This document shows positions 41,451 to 59,500 of a stretch of 64,000 nucleotides of DNA, one piece after another; position 1 is the first letter of the stretch; each line of letters opens with the position of its first letter. This DNA is from Agrostemma githago (taxonomy: Eukaryota; Streptophyta; Magnoliopsida; Caryophyllales; Caryophyllaceae). Position numbers and translations under genes: made by a program. The stretch is from NCBI GenBank assembly GCA_958450325.1, contig OY288262.1, positions 13,055,081 through 13,119,080 of the forward strand. Direction: 5' to 3'. A model generated the notes under the pieces. It was not told the origin of the DNA and did no database searches. It worked only from the letters and a program-made list of their open reading frames with translations.

Positions 41451-42838
41451 TCAACCATAGCCCTCAAGGGCTTGGAGGAGCAAGTCAAACGCACGACCCA
41501 CAGCATAATGAAGGCCCAAAGAGTGCCCGAGCCAAGCTATCCTCCACAGCCTCCAAGGCGGAAGCAAGAAGTAGTCACCTAAAGACCCAACGTCATCTTT
41601 CATGTTGTCTCCGGGGTCTATCCATCCTTCAAGCCTTACCGACCTCTTCCTCCCTAGGCATCGTCTCCTAGCACAACCAAAGCTTGAATTTCTAGCACAA
41701 GGGTCAAAAGGGAGTTTAACCCTGTTCTCTTCATCAAGCAAACCCAAGTCATCAACAAGTTCCGGCCCAATATCTCTGAATCCTAAAACATCGTTCTTCC
41801 CCACATCATCAATAAGAAGAGATTTGAAATTCAAACAAGTGGTTTTAACCTCCTCTAAACCAAGATCCAAATTACACACAAGGGGTTCACAATATTTTAT
41901 TGGATTATCACGTATGGGCGACTTGATTTCTTCATTCATGTCCCATGACTTCACAACACTTATCACCTCACTCAACTCATCCCAAAGTTCTATATCCTCT
42001 ACAATAGGCTCATAAGAAGCGGCATGAAGCTCAAGCGGAGGGGATTGAAGGTTCAACAAGTATAGAGGGGGTAGACTCTTGACTTTCCTCTATTATATCG
42101 GTGTTTTCATCAATGAAACTCTTCAAATTCTCACTATCCTCACCCAATTCTTTACCAAAAAATCCTCCATCAAGGATTATCTCCTCTTTCGCCTCTTCTT
42201 GGGTAGACGATTGAGGTTCTTCAAAGGAAATTTCGCTTCCAAAAGGAGCTTCATCGGCGACTTCGTGATTAGGTTGCTCCCTTTGCTCAAGTGAGCACCC
42301 TTCATCTAGTTGCGACGTTCGGGATAAAAACATTACGGTTTTAACCGATAACACATTTAATCGAGCATCCAACGCCTCAGTTTCCCTTTGATATTGGGCT
42401 ATGAATCCATCTTGGTTCTTTTCCATTTGAATGGCCATTTCTTGTTATCTCCTTTGCAATTAAAGGATCGATTTATATAACTCCAAGATGGGCATTTGGT
42501 GGTCATTCGGGTTTTGGAGTGCTACTTGGTAGTGAGGTTGAGGTGATTGGTAATATGGTGGGTTTTGGGGAAATTGGCTTCCATGTCCTTGAAGCTCATA
42601 CCCACGGGTTTCTTGATTACCAAATGAAGCTTAGTGGTACCTTGGAGACATCACGGCATAGTCTCGATTCATGGAGGAAGAGGAGTAGCTTGTAGTAGCT
42701 TCTATGGGTGGGGAGTTTAGATCGAACCTCATGCTATACTCGAAAATCGCGGCTCGTACCCGGTTGAGGACCTCTAAATCTAGCAACTGTCCGTTAAAGC
42801 GGCTCTAAGTCGTAAGAAGAAGATGGTCACCACCTCTA
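41451..42838 (-). pseudogene. Element B ORF of unknown function
   Basis: Minus-strand coding region with stops and at least one frameshift. It starts around RGGDHLLL (about 42838, aligned with RGGDF of A Gag). It continues through MRFDLNSPPIEATTSYSSSS, a Gln/Pro/Tyr-rich stretch, and a stretch reading MAIQMEKNQDGFIAQYQRE (42438). A Glu-rich part follows and, after a frame change near 42050, 202 codons ending AVGRAFDLLLQALEGYG. Only the N-terminal few residues and this tail resemble A and C (FSRAFDLFLRALDG). No capsid or protease motif is found. It appears to be a replaced or strongly diverged gag region. Confidence 0.55.
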
Positions 42839-43014
42839 GACACAAACTGTAGACTAAGAGCAAACGTGAGAAGTCTAGTGCTTTTTGGGCACTAGACAAG
42901 AAGGAAATAAACTTCGCACACACAAGAAGCAAAGGAACAAAAAAGAAAAAAGAAAAACACAAAAACAAAAGACAAAGTCAAGTAAATAGGCAAACTAGGT
43001 CTAAACTAGCACCG

Positions 43015-43032
43015 TCCCCGGCAACGGCGCCA
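43015..43032 (-). other. Primer binding site (tRNA-Asp), element B
   Basis: On the minus strand TGGCGCCGTTGCCGGGGA, a perfect 18-nt complement of the 3' end of plant tRNA-Asp, three bases inside the right LTR. Confidence 0.92.
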
Positions 43033-43035
43033 AAT

Positions 43036-43947
43036 TGATGGGAGGGATTTGCCGTGGATCCTCGCCAACAAATAAAAACCAACTATTCCTAACACGTAGA
43101 TAGGACAAGTCGGGTCGAGTCCACGGGGACGGTAAAGAGGGTTTGGACTAAAGTCACCCAAATACAAGACTAGGTCAACTAGGCTAAACAAAACTAAAAT
43201 GATAAAGGGGGATAAAGCTACGACTAAGAATAAACTAAGACTAAAGGAAACAATGACAAGAATGATGGAGAAATCTAATAAGGAAAGAATAGGGTTAGGT
43301 CGGGTTCATAAGTGTAGTAGGATAGTTGGGAGATCGATGGTGCAAGGTTCACCTAGTTACTAAGGTTGGTCTGCGCTCTCGCGTCAAAGCCAATGTCCGC
43401 ACTCTCGTGTCTAAGACAAAACCCGAATACTTATGCAAGATGTTACCCAATACACAAGGATTCAACCACAAATCAATCACACAATGAGAAGAGGAAGACA
43501 AGCAAGAGAAGTATTTGCAACTATTACTCTAACAAGCAATTCAACAAACACATAGTGTGCATAATATGTGACTAGTAACAAAGAATCACCTTTACCCACA
43601 ATCAAACCCTAATCATCCATAATCCACACTTAATCCCCCTACTAACCCCACAAAAAAGTCTACTCAATCATATCTAAACAAACATTAACATAAAAAAGAG
43701 AAATCAACACAAACAACAAAACATCCATAATGAAACTAATGAAAACTATGAACAATGAACAATACAATGAACAAAGATTAAAACTTGAATAACAAAGGAA
43801 GAAAAAGAGTAAAGGGAGAAGAAATATTATACCAACTAAACAAGAGAATAAAAGATGAACACTTGCATAGAAGAAAACCCAAACATCCACCAATGTTGTC
43901 AAGATTGGTAGAGATCTTCAAGAATTCCAATATTACAAGGATTAAAC
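43036..43947 (-). repeat. Element B, right LTR (5' LTR), first 912 bp
   Basis: Starts TGATGGGAGGGATTTGCC and matches 36753-37665. Interrupted after GGATTAAAC by element C; the rest lies outside the window. Confidence 0.88.
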
Positions 43948-44581
43948 TGATAAGTGTAGTTTGTAGTGCCTAATTTGTTGTGTTTTGGTCCCGTTTTCCT
44001 TGAGGAATCACTCCTTGGGAGCGGTTTATGGGCTACTTATGCTTCCTCTATTTCGTTTCAGGTTCCCGACACCATTCATGAAGAATTGGAACGATTCCGA
44101 CTCGTTTCATACACTTTTGGAGCCAACGAAGAGAAGGAACGATCACTCGATGCCTTGGATTCGATCCCGAGATCTTGGGACCAATTCCAGAGCCCCTTGG
44201 ACTCGATCCCGAGCCCCGAGAATCGATGGGAAGCTCATGAGATGCAAAGAGGGACCAAAAAGATCATAATGGAGGCCTACAAGGTCCTTCCCGGGCGGGA
44301 TAATGCCTTCCCGACCGGGAAGGAGTGTGCGAATTAGACTGCTGCTGTCTTGAGCCGTTTCGGCCGAGATGACTTTCGTCCCGGTCGGGACCGTCTCGTC
44401 CCGGGCGGGACCGCTTCGTCCAGGGCGGGACAGCCCTGCTGTAGCCCGCATTTCTTTCTTTCTCCTCCTCCACTCTTGTAACCTTATAAATACTCCTCCC
44501 TTGTATTGTTTAACTATCACACATTACCCTAGACTCTCTTACGCATTAAAACCCTAGATTAGTGTTCCTCACATTAGTTTT
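43948..44581 (+). repeat. Element C 5' LTR, part 1
   Basis: Starts TGATAAGTGTAGTTTGTAGTG. Holds the TCCCGNNCGGGA cluster (44288-44440) and a TATA box. Interrupted at GTTTT by element D. Confidence 0.9.
44288..44492 (+). promoter_or_regulatory. Element C LTR promoter: TCCCGNNCGGGA cluster and TATA box
   Basis: Five copies of TCCCGNNCGGGA or near variants (centres GG, AC, GT, GG, and one altered) at 44288-44440, then TTATAAATA at 44484-44492, about 45 bp beyond the last copy. Order and distance match LTRs of A and B. Confidence 0.62.
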
Positions 44582-46638
<2,057 letters not shown>

Positions 46639-49600
46639 ATCTACCCTCCTTAAAAGGAACTTCGTCCCGAAGTTCACCCCGTGTTACATAATGACTAACT
46701 ATGTCAACTGACACTTGTAACGTAACGTGGGTAAGCAGGACGAGGTGTTACAATCTACCCACCTCACAAGGAACTTCGTCCCCGAAGTTCGCTCCACTCA
46801 CCCTGTTCTGCAAAGATACAAAGATTTCGACTACTAAAGTAATATGTTCCATGATTCATATAACCGTCTCCCAACACACAGCCACAACAACAGAACAACT
46901 CAGAGTGACTACAACAAGACGATGATGATAAGAACAATGCCAACAACAACGATGAAAACGACAATGACGACACCTAAAATGAAATGCGGGTATTACAATC
47001 TAACCTCCTTATAAGGAACTTCGTCCCGAAGTTCAACAATCCTATACTCATGTACGCAACACCTCTACTATATTACGACACTTAACCGAATCTCTCTTTT
47101 CTCAAACTTATTGTATAATACTTTATTCAATTATCATAGTACACCACTGCAAACTTTTCAAACGAATATAATTACAAGCTTTAATTACAAGCCTTGACTA
47201 AAGGAGAGGAAGTTGGTAGTATCGACTCTGCGATCCATCATCATAATGATTTTCAACATGTTTCTCATATACAAAGTATCACTTGGTCATTTCACGACTT
47301 CAAACTCTTTTGGCATCCAGCCTAACACAACAACTCATTCATGTTTCCGATACATACATTTCCCAACTTAGTCACCCATCAACTGGTCGCGAGGGGTTCT
47401 ACCCCAACAATCATCCACATTTCACAACATAAATCGTCTTTTTAGTAATAAATGCAGGCATCATCAGTTAGATTGTTCTCATAATTCAACATAAGTATCA
47501 ACAGACTACTGGCAACACTCATTCTCATATGTCATACTTCACATAAATTAAGCTGAACAGACTGCTTATTAGTACCACTATGTTTATACTCATTATACTC
47601 GTCATGACTCAATTCACATGTTGGCAGATAACAGCTAGTGCACTTGTAACTTTACAGACTTATGCGAACCCTCCTTCTAAGATATATTTACATGCATGAA
47701 CACCACTACTACACTCAAGTAAAACGACCATTTCATACAAAGATGATTTACCTATTATTCGGGACCTAACACTTTACTACATGGACTTGTGATCATAATG
47801 CATGTTACTACTTGTACTGTAACCCGACCTGCTGACATCAAAACATAAGTGATGACACAACGAATACGAATATACCTTGGACCCTAAAATATTCATTATT
47901 CCAAACCCTAGTACCATCACTATACCTAATATCCTTTTTCAATGGATATTATCACTCTTATTTATAACGTTAGACTCGTTAACAACCATTATTACGACAT
48001 TCTTGCAAGTAATTTAATCAACACACAATCTTCATGACACCTCTTTACTATGTCGCACGATTCGGTTTTATCATTAAGACACGTATACTCAATCTATCTG
48101 ATGATAACTCGATGACACGGGTTCAGACTTAAATGTATACATACATGCGGGGAAAACATTTAGGCAAGTAATATAATCATCACGGCAAAACAGTACACAA
48201 CTGAACAATTTTAGATGACCACGTTAATAACTTCAAACTTTAAGACAAATGACAGGTGACATATATTTATCAGAGATTCAACGATTGATCAAGTAGTTCA
48301 TCATCTCTTATGCTTGCATAAGTTTTGGTTTAGACAGTAGCACGTGACCTAACATCAATAATCACTCCATAGACATCATAAACGTTCATTTATCTGAGCA
48401 TATTTTACTCATCGACTGGTTATATAAGGACGGAAGCTCATCACGAATATAAAGAACCAGTTAAGATTGACAATTGACTGGTTTACCAAACATGTCCAAA
48501 TTATTTACATCTATTACGACCAAATCTGGAAACGGATATCTTGTTTACTTAGATGCAGACAGTGTACTCAGTTCGTAGTTTACTAACCTCAATTCCCATT
48601 GGAACGACTCCCACTTGTTAAATACACCTACCGATGCTCTTTATTACATAAACAACGATTCGTGGCCACGCCAAATTTATCTGATAACATGTCTAATCCG
48701 TAAGGTCCATTTTAAGGTATTTATGTAACATGAATTAACACGACATCTCGGGTCCAAATATTCTTAATTCATCGTTGGCATATAAGTTTGACTCCATTAC
48801 ATCATACAATAAGGTAGACACTTTAACATTAAAGCATTCATTTGGACAAGGCAAAAGATCATGTTAGTGAGTTTAGACGTGTTTTAAGAAAACGTTGACA
48901 TGGCAGAAAAATCATAATTCAATCAACTTAACTCAAAACAGTGTAATATCAATGAGGTTAAACTCACAATACAGTCCTTTACAACTTTACAATTAAAACA
49001 ATTTCCAAATTCCAAATGTGACAGTGACTTGCAGAAGCATTTTCTTGAACTGGCGGAACTTAACCTTAAAAAAAAATTCTATTAATTATACGAGTTTCAG
49101 ATCATAGTTTTGAACAAAACCAAGTTCCAACATTATACAGACTCTTTAAAGTAACATCAATAACACTTTCAAATCATGATTCAACCTCTAACTAAGGTTT
49201 ATAACGAAAAATTTGGCTATGAGCAAATTTGTGAAGAGGTTTTGACCTCCGTTCACAATGAATCTATTAAACTGAAGGACTTGGAATTAAATCACAAAAT
49301 TTTACAATGAACAACTAGAGTTAAAATATCTTTTCAAACTTTTCTCAAATAGGCACGGTAAGCAGGTTGAAAAATTCAGTAACCCATTGTTCATGTTAAC
49401 AAAGGTGTTTTAAGTTGTTCTGACCCTATCTCGAGACGATTAGCAAGCATGTTTATTTAGACCATCAAAACAGAACTCAGTAAAAACATTATTGAGATTA
49501 TATAAAGTGTTGTGAATGTGTATGTCATTAACTCAACATCGTTTATTTATTATTAATACTCATATAAATCATCAAGAATAGAAATCAACAACATGGTATG

Positions 49601-50826
49601 ACTCAGAACACATAAACTCAAAACGAAACATAAATGTCCAAGTGTCTTTGACAGAAATTTACATTAATAAATACGACACCACAGATATATCATTTTAATA
49701 ACACGTTGTACTCAAATTAAATTAATAAACAGAATTTGATTTCACACTTTATCTTGTCAATCACATTGTATTAATTAGGCTGAAATAGAAACGAAGCATT
49801 TATACATACATTGTTGCTCCCTATAATACAAACAGAACGACATAATTCCAGATACCACATACACTTTCAAGAACCAATTAATAGACAGGTTCAATTATCC
49901 TATTACGAGAGAAGGAAGAGGACCAATCAGGACTTCTCAGATCGATATAAAGCAAGTAACTCACATTAACTTAAAACGGATCTCAAGTATTCTTTCATTG
50001 TTCGACTATTAGTCTCATTAACTCGTACTTGATTCACATGCGACAAAACTCCATTAAACTTCTAGATACCGATCCTAGTCGTGAATGTGAAGGCAGCTTG
50101 TACCGTAAATTGGCAAGGAAACACACAATACTCGAAACAGAATGCAAGTATGTGAAGTATCCAGGTACTCTTCAATAACATTCACATTACGACGTACGTA
50201 AACCACATAAGTTATCGTCCCTCCTAGCATATTACGATACTCGTACCATCACCAGATATAAACCCCATTTTCACCATGTTAGACGACTCCAATATATTAT
50301 TTCTCTAAGATAGACACAGTAACCCAAAACGACTAATTAAAACATGCTTAACACTTACGACCACTACGTACAAACACCTAGACGTTGTATCCAACGTTAC
50401 TACCAACCCTGACTATGACCGTCTCTCACTCAAGGATGATCAATACCTACCTTCACCTACGTACTATAACATATAACTTATATGGCCTCGTACTAATTAC
50501 TATAACATGCAAACACCGTAACTACGTACTAGACAACGATCATCTTATGTAACTTACTAAATCACACATATCAAACAATGCAATCAGTTATCACAGATAA
50601 TCATCGCAAGACATTCATTGCATCACAACGTTTCCCTTCCTATTATATGCCCATCTCATTCTCACACGCTGTTACCGGGTCAAGACCAAGAGGGCCAGAG
50701 GTGGTATGAGGACGTCTCCTCAACCAAGAATTAAAGGGGGCTCCTAATGGTCCATCACCGGGGTTCATTTTATTTTCCTAGGTTCATTTATTTTAGGCTC
50801 CAGGATCGTTCGCTCTGATACCACTT
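46639..50826 (-). other. Element D interior, non-coding
   Basis: No ORF beyond about 60-75 codons on either strand and no recognisable retrotransposon protein domain. At its left end (3' end of the element) a module of PPT plus GAACTTCG(T)CCCGAAGTTC inverted repeat occurs three times (46637-46680, 46747-46790, 46995-47033). Beside the PBS a 41-codon ORF (MNPGDGPLGAPFNSWL, minus, about 50773-50648) may be a gag remnant, but this is weak. Confidence 0.7.
50812..50823 (-). other. Primer binding site (initiator tRNA-Met), element D
   Basis: On the minus strand TGGTATCAGAGC, the common plant LTR-retrotransposon PBS complementary to initiator tRNA-Met, three bases from the LTR. Confidence 0.88.
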
Positions 50827-52890
<2,064 letters not shown>

Positions 52891-52895
52891 GTTTT

Positions 52896-53888
52896 AATCT
52901 TCCTTTAATCTTTAGTTAATCATTGTAATTAGTCTTGTATTAAGAAGATCCTTGAAGATTCATCAAAGCTTGACAACCTTGGAGTTGATTTGGGTTTCTT
53001 ATTTATACAAGTTTTCATCTTTTTCATCCTTGTTAGTTTGGTATAATCTTCTTCTCCTTTTTACTCTTGTTCATTTTTTATTTATTCAAGTTTGAATCTT
53101 TACATATTGTTATTGTTATTGTTTGTTCATTATGGATGTTTGGATGTTTGGTTTGATTTCTCTTGTTTATGTTAGTTTCATCTTGATAATGAGTGAGTTG
53201 TTCTCTTGTGGGGTTAGTAGGGGGATTTAGGGTAGATTATGGGTGATTAGGGTTTGATTAGGGGTAAAGGTTACATCTTTGTTGCTAGTCACATATTGGG
53301 CACTCTATGTGTTTGTTGAAATGCTTATGTGGGTAGTAGTGGCAAATGCTTCCTATACTTGTTCTCTTCTTCTCATTGTTTGGCTAGTGTGTGATTGTGT
53401 CGGGTTTAGTCTTAGTCACGAGAGTGCGGACTTGGGTTTTGACGCGAGAGCGCGGACCGACCTTGACCTAGGTTTAGACGCGAGAGCGCAAACCGACTCT
53501 AGCAACTAGGAGACACCTACACCCTTGATCACCCAAGTACCCTACTACACTTAAGAACCCGACCTAACCCTACTCCCTTTATTATTGATTCATCCTTGTT
53601 ATTAGTTTTATTTTCCCTTGTTCATTGCTTAGTTGGTCTCTAGTTATTTCATTTAGTCTTGTTTTAGCTAGTTCATGGTTAGTCTAGTTCATACCTCCTC
53701 TCCTATCATAGTTTGTCAATTATCACTTTCTTTGTGTTGTTTTGGTAGCCTAGTCTCGTTTTTAGGTCGACCTAGTCTAGACTTTACAATACCGTCTCCG
53801 TGGACTCGGCCCGACTTACCCTATCTACGTGTTAGGTGTAGTTGGTTATTATTTGTTGGTAGGGATCCACGGCAAATCCCTACCATCA
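52896..53888 (+). repeat. Element C 5' LTR, part 2
   Basis: Resumes after D and ends CCCTACCATCA. Near 53415-53510 it has three copies of a GCGAGAGCGCGGACC-type repeat, matching the variable-number repeat of the A LTRs (near 930, 8900 and 16950) and of B. Confidence 0.88.
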
Positions 53889-53891
53889 ATT

Positions 53892-53909
53892 TGGCGCTGT
53901 TGCCGGGGA
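53892..53909 (+). other. Primer binding site (tRNA-Asp), element C
   Basis: TGGCGCTGTTGCCGGGGA, complement of plant tRNA-Asp 3' end with one mismatch, three bases after the LTR end. Confidence 0.9.
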
Positions 53910-54115
53910 CGGTGCATTGTTTATACTTAGTTTACTTCTTGCTTGACTCAGTTACCCTTCTTTCTGCTCTTCTATCATCTCTTGTGCATATTTTGTAGTT
54001 TTCTCTTGTTTTCTTATCTTTCTTATCTCTTTGTTATTCGTTGTGCTTGCTTATTGTCTTTGCCTAGTGCCCAAAAAGCACTAGGTGGTCTTACGTTTGC
54101 TCAAGTGTGTAGTGT

Positions 54116-56565
54116 ATGCCTAGGAGGAGAGGCGATTTCTTTCTCTTCAATCCAGAGCCGGAGAGACTCTTTAGAGCCTTTTGCCAACGGACGATTAATC
54201 GGGTTAGACACTCTTAACCGGGTACTAGCAATACCATTGAAGGGCAAGCTCAAGGATCCGACTTTAACGAGTCACCTCGAGAGACGGCCGAAGGGACCTT
54301 CATCAATCCCTTTGGTACATCTATCCACTCTTCTTCACCTAGTTCCCCATCTAGTTCTACATCAACACCGTCTACACCATCATCTCCCGCATATCCAATT
54401 ATGTCGAAGTTCTCATCTCACTCCACTTTTACCGAGGATGTCTTGTCGGGACCGAGTGCTTTACCGGATACATATACCGGGAATTTCGTGGCAATGACAC
54501 AATTCATCCAACTTGTGGAGAGAAACCAATTTAGTGGTTTGCCCACCGAAGACCCGCACCAACACATGGAGACCTTCTCCGATTATTGCGATGCTATCTC
54601 CCAAACCGGGATTACCCAAGATCAGATCCGTTGGGTACTTTTCCCGTTCTCTCTCATTGGAAAAGCGAAGCAATGGATCAAGAGTCTCGATAGGGCAACC
54701 ATGGGTATCGATACTTGGAAGAAACTTGCATTGGCGTTCTACCAAAAGTTTTACCCTCCGGAGAAGACAAATTTGCTTAGGGCCTCCATCACCGGTTTCC
54801 AACAACGGGATGAGGAGAGCCTTTATGAAGCTTGGGAACGGTTTAAATCTTTGGTTAGATCATGCCCCCACCATGGACTTTCACAATGGTTCTTAGTCCA
54901 ACAGTTTTGGAACGGTCTATATTAGGACTCAAGAGCTATACTAAATATGGGCTCCAATGGTAGGTTCACCGAGGTCGATGACGATCAAACTTGGGCAAGA
55001 ATCGAGGAGATGGCGGTGCACAACTCCCAATAGTCAAGGCCTAGAAAGGCGAATCGAGGAGGAAGGCACGAGGTTGATGCCATTACACAACTAAGCATTG
55101 ATCTTGGAGCTCAATTAAAAACTCACATGGAGACTATTGACAAGAAGCTCCAAAGCCACCTCAATCAAGCTCAAAGCACTAGTTCCTCCAACCAACACTC
55201 GATTCATGAAGTTAATGCTTTGGGAGTTGTATCTCCTACAACTTATTATGGGATGTGCGAGATTTGCGGGATATTTGGGCATGAACCTCAACAATGCCGA
55301 GGTAGTATTGAGCAAGTGAACGTCTTTCAAGCGTTCAAGCAAGGTGCCCCCTATCCTAACACGTTCCAAGCTTCCAATCAACAATCTCTACAACACCGTC
55401 CATATGTACCACCTCCCTTAAGGGACAACAATCAAGGTTACCAAGGTTATGTGGGTAATCCAAGACCATTCAACAATTTCAAGCAACATAACCAAGGTAA
55501 CTTCAACAACAGTCAAGGGTTCCAACAAGGGAACTTCAATCAAGGTGGTTTTCAAGGAAACCAACTCAATCAAGGATATCAAAACAACCAAGGTAACACT
55601 CAAGGCCTTAATCAAGGCAATTCTCATGGGTTCCAAGGGAACCATCAACAACAACAAGGGGCTCAAGGTGCCCGACAAGAAAGTAAGCCAAGGAGCCGGT
55701 CTTCTATTCATGATTATGGCATTCCTCTAGCCATCACCGATACTCGACACAATCAAAAATCTCCACCTCGAGATTTTGATACCCAAAAGCAAATGATGGA
55801 GTTGCAAAGAAGCCAAATGGACATACAAAGATCCCAACAAGAACTTATTGCCCAACTTCTAATGGAAAACAAGGAAACAAGAACTCATCTCAAGATGCTC
55901 GAAACTCAACTAGCTCAAGTTGCTTCGGGTAGTTCTTCAAGACAAAGGGGACAACTACCTCCTCAAGGTGAACCGGCGAAATTTGAGCATGTCAATGCTA
56001 TTACCTTGAGGAGTGGTTCTTCTTACGACTCCCCCATGTTTCCTAGTGAGCAAGAACATGCCATGGAATAAGTTGTATCTCCAACTAAAGATGATTCAAG
56101 CTTCGGGAATCCAATGGAGGAGCAAGTCTTATGGGAGGTTGAGAAACCCCATGAAGACAAGCTTCCCCCACTTCAAGGAAAACACAAGGGTAAAGGGAAA
56201 ATGTCATGTGAGAAGTCCAACCTTAATGAGCAAGACAAGGTACATATCAAGTTGCCTTTCCCAACAAGGCAAATGAAGACCAAGGTGGATGCTCAATATG
56301 ACAAGTTCCTTAACATTGTGAAGAAATTGGATGTGAGTGTCCCATTTACCGAGCTACTTACCCAAATCCCGGCATATGGAAGATTTATGAAAGAAATCTT
56401 GGCTAGGAAGAGATCCGTCGACAAGGAAGAGACCATAGCGTTCACAAGAGTGCTGAGCGAGCTTATTCAAGGTTCTACGCTTCCCAAGTTGAAGGATCCG
56501 GGTAGTTTCTCGATCCCATGCACCATAGGCAACTTCAAGATTGAGAGAGCATTATATGATTTGGG
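54116..56565 (+). pseudogene. Element C Gag and first part of protease
   Basis: ATG at 54116 (MPRRRGDFFLFNPEPERLFR), with a stop about 32 codons in. Gag from MSKFSSHSTFTED (54401) follows, with the same capsid motifs as element A. It is interrupted by TAG near 54923, TAG near 55032 and TAA near 56069. The segment 55127-56068 holds CEICGIFGH and the Gln/Asn/Gly-rich tract. The Gag-Pro boundary is open here (PPLQGKHKGKGK), where A has TAA. Protease begins with PFTELLTQIPAYGRFM and SFSIPCTIGNFKI and stops at the active-site Asp-Leu-Gly, where S2 is inserted (56566). Confidence 0.85.
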
Positions 56566-59500
56566 TGTAATCCCCTAGAAAAACTAACGCAATACAGTGG
56601 CGGAAACACTGTAGAGTGGGATTAAAACACACTGACAACTATATCTTATTAAAAGAAATGGTAAGTCAATACAAAGGCCTCTTTTTACAAAAGGGCTAAA
56701 AGCAAAATCTCCAAATGGGTTTATACAAATCCATAAATAAACATGAATGAAGGAAGAGTAGGATCCACACTACTCGCTAGCTCACACCCAAAACCCAGCA
56801 GCAAATACCTGTCATGTTATAAACATAACAGCCACGTCAGTGGGGAGTAACTCGGACGTTCTCCCAGCCATATTATATCATATGGAAAAATAATAGTATT
56901 ATTATATCAAAATAGTTAAAATGGAAAAAACATTAAAACGATATAATAAAAATAAGTTTTCAACGAAACTTAAAACACTTGTCAACCTGCAAGTCAAAAA
57001 TCAATCGATAATAATAATAATCATATTCAAAAATGGTCTTATGGAAATTCGATCAGTGTGCACAAGGCTAGACTTTCACTAGGATAATACTAGAAACTAG
57101 CTTCGAGAACTGTAGACTTAACTCATAACAGAATCCAGTCTCTAACTAGGCAACTCAACTATAACAGGACTGCGTGCAGCGAGGTCCTGGTTTAAGTAGT
57201 GCACACCCCTCCTAGACAACAAATATGTCTAGTTCAGCTGACGGCGACTAACACGATGCGATATCTAGCTTAAGGTCAAAACATACACTCTCCTGGGCGA
57301 AACTACGCCCAGTTGAACGACCAAATGCGCCCCAAATAGGCACACCGGCTTTATAGCTGATGGCAAAAACGTACATCCCAGACTATATTACTCTAACCCC
57401 ACACTTGACTATATTCCATAACTCCAAAACAAAGCCATTATCGATATTCAAAATAAATATAATCATTATAATAATGTGAGGATAAAAGGAATAAACATTT
57501 TATATTAAAAGGGAAATTTTCTATAAATAGAAGCTTACTATTTTTAGAAACTTACTTAAAATAGAAATATTGTTATAGAAATACGTTAGTGATTAAAATG
57601 AGTGAAATGTATAAAAATAGCATTTCTAACGAAATTAACGTTTTATTATTATCGTCGTTATTGTAACTTTATTATATTTCTAAATTCGTTACTCAAAATA
57701 TAAATAAAATATAATAAGTCAATATATAGTATTTTATAAATAATTAGGAAATCAAGTTAAAACTATAAATTTTAGAAATGAGATATTTTAAGAAAAACGA
57801 CATCCAAAATTAATCGAGTCGTTTTATAAACAAAACGAGATTTTATAAAGCTTTCAAATTATTTTTAACAAATATCTTCTATTAATAAATAATACGGATT
57901 TTACTAAAAATAGTCAATTGTAGACAAATAAGAAATTATTAGTGAGAATAGTCTCGACTAAAAATATATTTAAAACAAAATCGACTATTTTCTCATTTAT
58001 TAGAATAAATCGTAAAACAAAAATTAATTTATTAACAAGTATACAAATTTCGATTAAAATATAAAAATATGATTTTGAGTGAAAATTATAAATTAACGAA
58101 ATAGGACGAAAATATGAAATCGACATTATTTAGTTACTAGTGTCACGATAACCAACAAAATATTATAACGATCGTAATATAATTAAATTACTAACGATTT
58201 GTAAAACGATATCGAAAACTTGTACAATATTTATAAATACGATTTAAAATTAATATAATTAGCAATAATAAATAGCTAAAATTAGAAAACTGAAGTTAAA
58301 AATACTTACTACATACTACTACTCAAACATACGATATAAAATCGAGTAACGTCCTAAAGTTACCTTAAGTCGACATCCGAAACGAACTCGTACTCGTCCT
58401 TCTTGACCAACCCAAGCTTCAAATCAGTACAAATGTCGTTCTTAAGCTCCAAGTTGTAGAATCGCTAGTCTTCTGAACTAGATTCACCACGACACTCGAG
58501 TAGACAAAATAAAAGAATGAGACGTAAACGTTACAAGACGGAAGGGAAACGATGTGTCGAAAATGGAAGCATGACGACTGAACTCAATCGAATCGACAAA
58601 CATGATAGAAGAAGGGCAGCAACAACAGGAATGACAGCAGGAAGAAGGACGGAGAACGAAAATAGAGAAGATGGGATTGAGCAGGTAGCAAAACGAGATC
58701 AGAAGGAATAAAGGGGAATACGGAGGACAAACATCTGACAGTAACGACGACACGAACAGTAGGACCTGAGGAAGAAAAGAACAGCAGCTAGTATCATAGT
58801 AACCTGAGGAAGAGAACAAACAGCAGCTAGCATCATAATAACAACGTAAACAAGATGATCGAACATCGATAGCAACATTACGATAACAGCAATGCAGAAG
58901 ACAGTAATAGGAAAACGAACGATGACAACATTACGCAGGACAAAACAGGAACAACAGCAGTACGTAATGCGCAGCAACAACCATCGAAACAGAACGAGAA
59001 GGACAAGAGAAAAAGATGAACGAAAAAGGAAGAACAAAAGATGAAATTCGAAGACCGACTGACACAAAACAAACAAAGATAGAAAGGGGGACAACAACAG
59101 CAGCATGGTCCGAACAGGACAGGACAAGGGAAGAAAAAAAAGATAATAAGAGGAAGACTAAGGAAGAAGAATAAAGGACAACAGTAGCGTTGGCAGATCA
59201 ATAAGAGAACGAGACAAAGGAGAAGAAGAACAAAACGGGGAATGGAGCAACGAAGAACAAAAGGCAAAAGAAATAACGTGACAAAGGTACACGGACAGCA
59301 ACAACCAGCAACATTAAATTACGACGACAACCGCAGGAAAGACATGACGGAGAAGAGGAACGAAGAAAACAGAGGAAAGGGCGAAGAAGAAGTAGAAATA
59401 GGTCACCTTAATCGAAATCACGTAAAGGGGCAGACGGAACGCATCAGGTTACAGGTCGCAGAAGGAGCAGCGAGCAAAACAGTGGCAGCGGCAAAGGATC

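Larger units (their letters stand above)
36753..43947 (-). mobile_element. Element B: Athila-like non-autonomous LTR element with divergent coding region
   Basis: Left LTR 36753-38365, internal 38366-43035, right LTR 43036-43947 and onward beyond element C. The PPT beside the left LTR and a perfect tRNA-Asp PBS beside the right LTR set the polarity to minus. The LTRs differ at about 2 percent of sites over the 0.9 kb compared by eye. The internal region is 4.7 kb, shorter than in A. It lacks the A-type Gag and protease but keeps the same 3' region layout. Confidence 0.88.
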
